Below are positions 1-4,965 of a stretch of DNA of 20,792 nucleotides, piece by piece. The position numbers and the translations under genes were made by a program. The notes beneath the pieces were generated by a model. That model did not search any database and was not told the origin of the DNA. It saw only the letters and a list, made by a program, of their open reading frames with translations. The stretch's first letter is position 1; the number at the start of each line of letters is the position of its first letter. The stretch lies in NCBI GenBank assembly GCA_002316835.1, contig DCEG01000084.1, positions 1 to 20,792 on the forward strand, given 5' to 3'. The DNA is from Bacteroidales bacterium UBA1035 (GTDB taxonomy: Bacteria > Bacteroidota > Bacteroidia > Bacteroidales > Dysgonomonadaceae).

Positions 1-86
1 GGATAGGGCTCTATTCCTAAATTTCTTAATTCGTCTAAACTTTGTCTGCGGATTATCTCCTGTTCACTAAGTTCTAAATGATGCAT
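1..86 (-). CDS. lysS: Lysyl-tRNA synthetase, N-terminal 28 codons (partial, runs off the window edge)
   Basis: Reading the minus strand from the ATG at 86-84 gives an open frame to the window edge, starting MHHLELSEQEIIRRQSLDEL and continuing RNLGIEPY. The LSEQEIIRR...L..LR..GIEPYP pattern is the usual start of class II LysRS in Bacteroidetes. The enzyme charges tRNA-Lys in the cytoplasm. Only the beginning of the N-terminal extension is present; the OB-fold and catalytic core lie outside the window. The gene is transcribed away from the hydrogenase locus and shares a divergent promoter region with it. The identification rests on a short but characteristic peptide. Confidence 0.8.
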   Translation of the reverse strand, partial: MHHLELSEQEIIRRQSLDELRNLGIEPY

Positions 87-120
87 TTTGATTTATTTTT
101 CTAGTTTCGCAAAAACTACG

Positions 121-128
121 CAAAAGTA
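121..128 (-). promoter_or_regulatory. Predicted -7 box for lysS
   Basis: The plus strand reads CAAAAGTA, which is TACTTTTG on the minus strand and fits the Bacteroidetes -7 consensus TAnnTTTG. It lies 35 bases upstream of the lysS ATG, leaving a leader of about 25-30 bases. No clear -33 TTG is found at the expected spacing, so the assignment is moderate. Confidence 0.5.
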
Positions 129-285
129 CAAAATATATCGCATAACTCCCTTGTCTTTTTAAGATTTTGTTCCGCTACTGTATCGGAAACAAATTTTTAT
201 GAAGTAATCAGAATGGAATTGTTCTAAATAATAAATAGTAACAAAATAAATACGGAAATTTTTCTTTAAATGCTGATTATTTATG

Positions 286-293
286 TATTTTTG
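286..293 (+). promoter_or_regulatory. Candidate -7 box for the hydrogenase-associated operon
   Basis: TATTTTTG fits TAnnTTTG. It would start a transcript near position 300 and a leader of about 190 bases before the ATG at 493. No convincing -33 TTG lies 19-21 bases upstream. A palindrome TTTGTAACAAA (290-300) overlaps the box and could be an operator. It is the best plus-strand candidate in this gap, but only a candidate. Confidence 0.35.
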
Positions 294-492
294 TAACAAA
301 TTAATCTATTGAATATTAGGCTGAAAAATAATTGATTTTTAAAGAATTATTTTAATACGAAAAAGTTATTAATAAAGAGTGATTTGTTATAATGCTGCAC
401 AGATTAACATCTTTTAGTTTTAAATTGTAAGTGAAAGCCGGCTATTAAAGACCATTTTAGAAACACTTGAAATTATTGAGGAAAACAACACC

Positions 493-834
493 ATGGAATT
501 GAGCAAAGTAAGCCAATTGATAAAAGGAAATATCGTACACGAATCTGATGCGGCACCTAGGTTAGAGTTTGCTTTTTCTTCCGACTTGATGAGCGACGTG
601 TTGCGTTTCCATATGGAAAAAACGATACTCATAACCGGTTTATCTACTGTCCAAACCTTACGAACGGCTGAAATGTCGAATATAGAATGCATAATTTTTG
701 CCCGCGATAAAAAAGTTACCGACGACATGATAGAACTTGCTGTCGAAAATAATATTTCATTGATTACAACACCGCTTACGCTCTTTGAAGTTTCGGGCAG
801 GTTATACAGCAACGGAATAAAGCCAATTTTTTGA
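493..834 (+). CDS. DRTGG-domain-like small protein, copy 1
   Basis: A 113-residue soluble protein with no signal peptide or membrane segment. It resembles the small DRTGG-like proteins found beside [FeFe]-hydrogenase genes in anaerobes: SDLMSDVL near residues 30-37, a central beta-alpha core, and a TPLTLFEVSGRLY ending. DRTGG domains are related to regulatory regions of phosphotransacetylase-type and HPr-kinase-type proteins; their ligand here is unknown. A second, diverged copy (2715-3065) shares SDLxSDVx and the xxFExxGKLY-like tail, so the two are probably paralogues. The ATG at 493 is preceded by a weak GAGG. The stop is one base before the ATG of the next gene, so the two are surely co-transcribed. 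The family call is good; the function is unknown. Confidence 0.75.
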   Translation: MELSKVSQLIKGNIVHESDAAPRLEFAFSSDLMSDVLRFHMEKTILITGLSTVQTLRTAEMSNIECIIFARDKKVTDDMIELAVENNISLITTPLTLFEVSGRLYSNGIKPIF

Positions 835-835
835 T

Positions 836-1246
836 ATGCAATTCGAGTACGATATACAGGGTGGAGATTTCAGCTCGGCCGGAAAAGCCAGCTCGGATAT
901 AAAAAAAGTACTTAAGCAACTCAATATTGATCCGCAGATTGTCCGCAGAATTGCTATTGCCTTGTATGAAGCCGAAGTAAATGTGGTGGCACACGCTTAC
1001 AAAGGAGTAATGAAAGTTGATTTGGATGCACAAAAAATAAAGATAGTACTGGAAGACGAAGGTCCGGGAATCGAAAACATAGAAAGAGCTATGCAGGAAG
1101 GTTTCTCAACTGCGTCGGACGAAGTCCGTCAAATGGGATTCGGTGCTGGAATGGGATTGCCCAATATTAAACGGAACACCGATGAAATGCATCTCTCATC
1201 GGTTTTGGGAGAAGGAACTAAACTGGAGATGATGGTGATATTTTAA
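836..1246 (+). CDS. RsbW-like anti-sigma-factor-type ATPase
   Basis: A 136-residue GHKL (Bergerat fold) ATPase of the anti-sigma regulatory factor type. The N box is EAEVN at 45-49, the G1 box DEGPGI at 74-79 and the G2 box GFGAGMGL at 101-108, all apparently intact. No phospho-accepting histidine or dimerisation domain is present, so it is not a normal sensor kinase. Proteins of this class bind ATP and either sequester a partner or phosphorylate an anti-sigma antagonist. No sigma factor or STAS antagonist is seen in this window. It starts two bases after the stop of the DRTGG gene and precedes the iron-sulfur sensor-like gene, which suggests it relays a signal from that protein. That role is inferred from context. 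Confidence 0.82.
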   Translation: MQFEYDIQGGDFSSAGKASSDIKKVLKQLNIDPQIVRRIAIALYEAEVNVVAHAYKGVMKVDLDAQKIKIVLEDEGPGIENIERAMQEGFSTASDEVRQMGFGAGMGLPNIKRNTDEMHLSSVLGEGTKLEMMVIF

Positions 1247-1351
1247 ATCCCAACCCCTGAAGGGGCTTTGGGAGAAAGTACAAATAAAAGTGTTGCAGAA
1301 AATTTAATAAATTCCTTTTAAAAAGTCCCCTTTAAGGGATTTAGGGGTAAT
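1247..1351 (+). repeat. Intergenic pair of CCCCT/AGGGG palindromic repeats
   Basis: Directly after the stop codon, 1249-1272 folds as CCCAA-CCCCT-GA-AGGGG-CT-TTGGG. A second unit at about 1324-1347 reads AAGTCCCCTTTAAGGG followed by ATTTAGGGG. The second unit clearly matches the copy embedded in hydF (15394-15422). The final AGGGG (1343-1347) stands four bases before the ATG of the next gene, so the repeat supplies its Shine-Dalgarno site. The 40 bases between the two units are AT-rich with nothing recognisable. Confidence 0.7.
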
Positions 1352-2734
1352 ATGAAAGACCGAAATTACACACACGCCATTCAGATTGATACTACAAAAT
1401 GTATCGGATGTTCGCATTGCATGCAGGTTTGCCCCACGCAGGCCATCCGTATCATTGAGGGTCATGCCGATATTATGCCCGAACGGTGTGTGGATTGTGG
1501 TGAGTGTTACCGGGTTTGTCCCGTGAAGGCAATTTTTGTGGAAGATGATGGAATATCGGCAATCAATATCGATGCCTACCGCATTGCATTGGTGCCGTCT
1601 ATTTTTATCGGGCAGTTTCCTTCGGAACACACGGCTTCCGAAATTCTGGATGCGATAAAGCAAATAGGCTTCGATGAAGTCTTTGAGGTGGAGCAGGCTG
1701 TCGATTTCATGAAAAAAACATACGATGCCATTGCTGATGAAGCGGATTATTCGCCCCGGCCCATTATCGGTTCGTTTTGCCCTGCTATCGTGCGGCTTAT
1801 TCAGGTACACTACCACTCGCTTGTTGACCAGATTCTGCAAATAAAAGCTCCGCTTGATATTGCCGCGCTCTACCTGCGTAAATCCAAAGCCAAGGAAAAT
1901 ATCAATCCCGAAAACATTCAAATTTATTACATCACGCCTTGCGCGGCAAAGATCGTAGCTGCCAAAGCGCCGGTCGGCGAAAAGGTTTCACCCATTTACG
2001 GCACCATCGATATGAAAGAGGTATTCAACCTGGTTTCGAAAACGCTGATGGAGAGAAAAGACTCGAAGTTGTCTAAACAGGTGGCCAACATGAGTCCCGA
2101 TTCCGTGAAATGGTCGATTCCGGGAACCGAAAAACAATATTTCCGCGGACGCAGCTTGGCCATCGACGGCATGGAAAACGTGGTGGAGTTTTTGGACCGG
2201 CTGGAATCGGGGAGAATCAGCGGTGTGGATTTTCTGGAAATGCGCGCCTGCGACCAAGGTTGCGCCGGAGGAATTCTTTGTCCGGGCAACCGATTTCTTA
2301 CGGTTGAACGACTGGAGCAGCGTGAAAAGAAACTCGCTTCGTTGATAACGACTACAGAGCCGGTTCAGAACGAGTTGATGGAATATGCCGAAGAGATGGA
2401 AAAAGTGTTCAAGGTTGACCCGGTTTATCCGCGCGACGGGCTGCAATTGGACGACGATTTGGAAATCGCGCTTCAGAAAATGGAACGCATCAAAAAACTC
2501 AACACCTATCTTCCCGGATTCGATTGTGGTGCTTGCGGCGCACCTACTTGCCGAAGTTTGGCAGAAGACATTGTGAAAGAAAAAGCAACCATTTCGCACT
2601 GCGTTTTCGTGCAGCGCGTGATGGAGAAAAATTATAACCTGAGCCCCGACCAGGCTTTTCTGACCATCGAAAAGATTTGGGGCAAAGACCGGCTCAAAAA
2701 ATATCAACATTCGAATGGAAAAACCGAATCTTAA
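1352..2734 (+). CDS. Iron-sulfur protein with degenerate [FeFe]-hydrogenase H-domain (putative redox or H2 sensor)
   Basis: 460 residues, cytoplasmic. Two ferredoxin [4Fe-4S] motifs lie at the N-terminus (C17/20/23/27 and C46/49/52/56). A hydrogenase large-subunit-like domain follows, with altered loops: L1 SFCPA (C143), L2 TPCAAK (C197), L3 RACDQGC (C300, C304). A C-terminal C392-x2-C-x4-C-x16-C motif matches the FeS domain of RnfB/CODH-type proteins. The four cysteines that would hold the cubane of an H-cluster are kept, but the proton-relay cysteine before C143 is Phe142. The protein therefore looks like a sensory or regulatory relative (group C/D-like) rather than a catalyst. It overlaps the next gene by 20 bases. 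Both neighbours belong to putative signalling families, consistent with a sensor role. Confidence 0.82.
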   Translation: MKDRNYTHAIQIDTTKCIGCSHCMQVCPTQAIRIIEGHADIMPERCVDCGECYRVCPVKAIFVEDDGISAINIDAYRIALVPSIFIGQFPSEHTASEILDAIKQIGFDEVFEVEQAVDFMKKTYDAIADEADYSPRPIIGSFCPAIVRLIQVHYHSLVDQILQIKAPLDIAALYLRKSKAKENINPENIQIYYITPCAAKIVAAKAPVGEKVSPIYGTIDMKEVFNLVSKTLMERKDSKLSKQVANMSPDSVKWSIPGTEKQYFRGRSLAIDGMENVVEFLDRLESGRISGVDFLEMRACDQGCAGGILCPGNRFLTVERLEQREKKLASLITTTEPVQNELMEYAEEMEKVFKVDPVYPRDGLQLDDDLEIALQKMERIKKLNTYLPGFDCGACGAPTCRSLAEDIVKEKATISHCVFVQRVMEKNYNLSPDQAFLTIEKIWGKDRLKKYQHSNGKTES

Positions 2735-3065
2735 AAAACTGACAGAAGACCTGCACTTCGAGTGCCTTGCCAGCAAAGCGTTGTTAGACAGAATTCCGCA
2801 ATCGGCCTACGTTTCCGATTTGCTGAGCGACGTGATGGGAAAAGCGCAAGCCGATATGATCTGGGTGACTTCGCAAGTGCATAAAAATATTGTAGCGGTG
2901 GCTTCGCTCAAAGAGTTGAGCGCGATAGTCATCGTGAACGAACGTCCGGTGGAAAAAGAGTTGCTGGAACAGGCAGAAAATGAGGAAATTGTTGTACTGT
3001 CGTCAAATTTACCGGCATTTGAGACAGTGGGGAAGTTGTATAATTATTTAGACACCAGACGTTAG
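2715..3065 (+). CDS. DRTGG-domain-like small protein, copy 2
   Basis: A 116-residue soluble protein. Residues around 31-40 read YVSDLLSDVM, the C-terminal part reads LPAFETVGKLYNYL, and the hydrophobic core between is compatible with a small alpha/beta domain. It is a probable paralogue of the 493-834 product. Its ATG lies inside the last codons of the iron-sulfur protein (20-base overlap), which implies translational coupling and perhaps stable pairing of the two products. Related proteins are often annotated simply as DRTGG or serine-kinase-like; no kinase motif is visible here. The function is unknown, but the repeated association with hydrogenase genes supports a regulatory role. Confidence 0.75.
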   Translation: MEKPNLKKLTEDLHFECLASKALLDRIPQSAYVSDLLSDVMGKAQADMIWVTSQVHKNIVAVASLKELSAIVIVNERPVEKELLEQAENEEIVVLSSNLPAFETVGKLYNYLDTRR

Positions 3066-3094
3066 ACCTCTTCGCTGTCAGATTCTAGACTTTA

Positions 3095-3129
3095 AAAGTC
3101 TGATGTCTGAAATCTGTTGTCTGTTATCT
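3095..3129 (+). repeat. 35-base TCTGAnA-type dispersed repeat, copy 1
   Basis: The stretch AAAGTCTGATGTCTGAAATC and what follows up to 3129 matches 4489-4523 at most positions. It is built of loose seven-base TCTGACA-like words. It fills nearly the whole gap before the PHP gene and ends two bases before its ATG, so it forms that gene's leader. The ATG has no Shine-Dalgarno site. Confidence 0.6.
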
Positions 3130-3131
3130 CA

Positions 3132-3881
3132 ATGAAAATGAAAAATTTCAAGGCAGATCTTCACATCCACACTTGCCTTTCGCCTTGCGGCGATTTGGAC
3201 ATGAGCCCGCGGAATATTGTGCAAACTGCCATTGAAAAAGGATTGGACATAATTGCGATAACCGACCACAACTCGACGAGAAACGTGAAAACTTGCATGG
3301 AAATCGGGAAAAGATCAGGTCTTTTTGTGATACCCGGATGCGAAGTAAACACGCAGGAAGAGGTGCATTGCCTGTGTTATTTCTCCGATTTGGAAACGCT
3401 TGAAGAGTTTCAGCAATACATAGATGAACGGATGCTCGATATTAAAAACGATGTTGATCTGTTCGGCTATCAAGTGGCGGTTGACGAGAACGATGAGATT
3501 GTTTACGAAGAAGAAAGGTCGCTTCACACCGGAATTCAGGACGATATCGAGAGTGTACAGCAAAAAGTACACTCATTGGGAGGTATTTTTGTTCCGGCGC
3601 ATATCGATCGGTTGAAAAACGGAATTTACGGACAGTTGGGATTTATCCCTTTCGATTTGCAGTACGATGCGCTGGAAATTTCGAAAAGAACGGTTCCCGG
3701 AGATTTTTTGAAAGAGCATCCCGAAATCGCATCGAAGAAGATATTGCGAAGTTCCGACGCTCATTTTCTGAATCACATTGCAAGCGTGCATACGGTTTTT
3801 GAAATGGAAGAACCGAACTGGGAAAACTTCAAAGTTGCATTCCAAAATCCGCAATCCCAAATCCCAAATAGCAATGGTTGA
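3132..3881 (+). CDS. PHP-domain metal-dependent phosphoesterase
   Basis: 249 residues from the ATG at 3132; a TTG at 3117 would add five codons but lies inside a repeat. PHP motifs are present in order: HIH at 11-13, TDHN at 44-47, CE at 70-71, H79, PAHID at 155-159 and SSDAH at 207-211. These should bind two or three metal ions and hydrolyse a phosphate ester; the substrate cannot be deduced. Such PHP proteins recur in [FeFe]-hydrogenase gene clusters of anaerobes. The last dozen residues (NPQSQIPNSNG) are encoded by an AATCCCAAATCCC-type repeat and look like an added tail. The 3' end overlaps the next gene by eight bases. Confidence 0.85.
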   Translation: MKMKNFKADLHIHTCLSPCGDLDMSPRNIVQTAIEKGLDIIAITDHNSTRNVKTCMEIGKRSGLFVIPGCEVNTQEEVHCLCYFSDLETLEEFQQYIDERMLDIKNDVDLFGYQVAVDENDEIVYEEERSLHTGIQDDIESVQQKVHSLGGIFVPAHIDRLKNGIYGQLGFIPFDLQYDALEISKRTVPGDFLKEHPEIASKKILRSSDAHFLNHIASVHTVFEMEEPNWENFKVAFQNPQSQIPNSNG

Positions 3882-4440
3882 TTTAGCAATGCACATGATG
3901 GACATCGTCCAAAATTCCATTCGGGCGGATGCGACGAAAATAGAAATTGAATTTCTGGAGGACAACAGAAACTTCACGCTTACATTTTCGGTAAAGGATA
4001 ACGGTTCGGGAATGACGCGGGAAACGGTAGAAAAACTCGAGGACCCGTTTTTCACCACCCGAACTACCCGACGGGTAGGATTGGGTGTTCCGTTCCTTAA
4101 AATGTCGAGCGAACAAACAGGTGGCTCGTTGAAAATTCAATCGGAAGTGGGAACCGGTACGGAGATTGTGGCCGTTTACAAAACCGATAATCCCGATTGC
4201 CTGCCACTTGGAGATTTAGGTGGATACTTGGTGTTGTTGCTGATAGGAAATCCAGAAATTCATTTCAGCTTTCGCTACAGGATAGATGAACATGAATTTT
4301 TGCTTGACATCAAAGAGTTGGCAGAACAAGGAATTACCGAACTGTCGAACAACGAAATGGCTTCGGCCGTAAAAGAATATATCAATGAGAATTTAAAAGA
4401 AATATACGTGAACAGAAAAACAGAGAGTTATTTATGTTGA
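3874..4440 (+). CDS. Orphan GHKL (histidine-kinase-like) ATPase
   Basis: 188 residues from the ATG at 3874. An upstream open frame reaches 3778, but it overlaps the PHP gene heavily and reads unlike the family. Visible motifs are the N box MDIVQNSIRADA with N14, G1 DNGSG at 42-46, an F-box-like DPFFTTR at 57-63, and G2 GLG at 69-71. The ATPase fold fills roughly residues 1-105. The remaining 80 residues form a separate alpha/beta domain I do not recognise. There is no histidine-phosphoacceptor domain, so any phosphotransfer must use a partner. It is the second ATPase in the module and the last gene before the hydrogenase structural genes. Confidence 0.8.
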   Translation: MVDLAMHMMDIVQNSIRADATKIEIEFLEDNRNFTLTFSVKDNGSGMTRETVEKLEDPFFTTRTTRRVGLGVPFLKMSSEQTGGSLKIQSEVGTGTEIVAVYKTDNPDCLPLGDLGGYLVLLLIGNPEIHFSFRYRIDEHEFLLDIKELAEQGITELSNNEMASAVKEYINENLKEIYVNRKTESYLC

Positions 4441-4445
4441 AGCAG

Positions 4446-4523
4446 GCATCAGACATCAGACATCAGACGGTGTACGGACCGTCTCTACAAAGTCTGACAT
4501 CTGACATCTGTTGTCTGACATCT
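4446..4523 (+). repeat. Composite palindromic repeat between regulatory and structural hydrogenase genes
   Basis: The left arm is repeats of CAGACAT (4446-4466), and the right arm is the 35-base TCTGACA repeat (4489-4523). Between them is a perfect hairpin: AGACGGT (4465-4471), loop GTACGG, ACCGTCT (4478-4484), followed by CTAC. The whole can fold as a long stem. No U-tract follows, so it is not a standard terminator, but it could lower read-through or define an mRNA processing boundary. The ACCGTCTCTAC part belongs with the 9935-9962 palindrome. Confidence 0.65.
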
Positions 4524-4556
4524 TATAAATCGTAAATTAATTTAAAACTAACTATT

Positions 4557-4952
4557 ATGTCAGGAATTAAAACATTGGCCGACCTGAAACGCAAACAGGA
4601 AGAAGTCAAAACTCAAATCGATTTGAGAGACAAAGCCGAAAATCCCGAGTCACAGGTACAGGTGAAAGTGGCGATGGCCACGTGCGGCATTGCATCGGGA
4701 GCAAAAAGTGTAATGGAGTTTTTTGTGCAGGAATTGTCCAAGCGCGGTATAGGAGCGGTGGTAACACAAACCGGCTGCATGGGCTATTGCTTTGCTGAGC
4801 CCACCGTTGAGATCACCATTCCCGGAAAAGACCCGATGGTGTTCGGTTATGTCGACACCAAGAAAGCGGATGAGATCATTGAACGCTACATCAAGCAGGG
4901 CGAATTGGTAGATGGAATTATACCACAAAATTACAATACGATAACAAATTAA
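4557..4952 (+). CDS. HndB-like thioredoxin-fold 2Fe-2S subunit of the hydrogenase
   Basis: 131 residues, similar to the small ferredoxin-like subunit (HndB) of tetrameric NAD(P)-linked [FeFe] hydrogenases and to the N-terminal domain of HydB. An N-terminal helical region (about 1-30) is followed by a thioredoxin-like 2Fe-2S domain. Its cysteines are C43 (ATCGIASGAK), C74 and C78 (TGCMGYC). The second cysteine of the usual four is missing from the first pair, so either the cluster has a non-cysteine ligand or none is bound. It lies 13 bases upstream of hydB and is surely co-expressed with it. The family is confident; whether it carries electrons is uncertain. Confidence 0.85.
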   Translation: MSGIKTLADLKRKQEEVKTQIDLRDKAENPESQVQVKVAMATCGIASGAKSVMEFFVQELSKRGIGAVVTQTGCMGYCFAEPTVEITIPGKDPMVFGYVDTKKADEIIERYIKQGELVDGIIPQNYNTITN

Positions 4953-4965
4953 CCGAAAATTATCT

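Larger units (their letters stand above)
87..492. other. AT-rich divergent intergenic region
   Basis: No gene is visible between lysS and the first plus-strand gene. The stretch is very AT-rich and carries one good -7 box on each strand (121-128 minus, 286-293 plus). It also has a small inverted repeat around 170-190 (TTCCG...CGGAA). An in-frame extension of the 493 gene back to 424 is open but has no ATG, so it is probably leader rather than coding. I see no tRNA or riboswitch-like structure, although none can be excluded by eye. Confidence 0.6.

Noticed and set aside
1352..2734. A second catalytic [FeFe] hydrogenase
   Set aside because: The relay cysteine is replaced by Phe, and the L1-L3 loops are altered well beyond catalytic enzymes. 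A sensory or regulatory role is more likely.
1988..2776. Large antisense open frame opposite the iron-sulfur protein
   Set aside because: It is a codon-bias shadow. The plus strand carries clear cysteine motifs through the same region, and the antisense peptide shows no family features.
3117..3131. TTG start for the PHP protein
   Set aside because: The five codons lie within the TCTGAnA repeat; the ATG at 3132 directly precedes the conserved DLHIHT region.
3778..3873. Longer start for the orphan GHKL ATPase
   Set aside because: It would overlap the PHP gene by about 100 bases in another frame, and the peptide lacks family character. The ATG at 3874 gives the normal N-terminus.
4465..4488. 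Intrinsic terminator between the regulatory and structural genes
   Set aside because: The hairpin is followed by ACAAAGTCTG with no T-run, so it does not meet the standard form.
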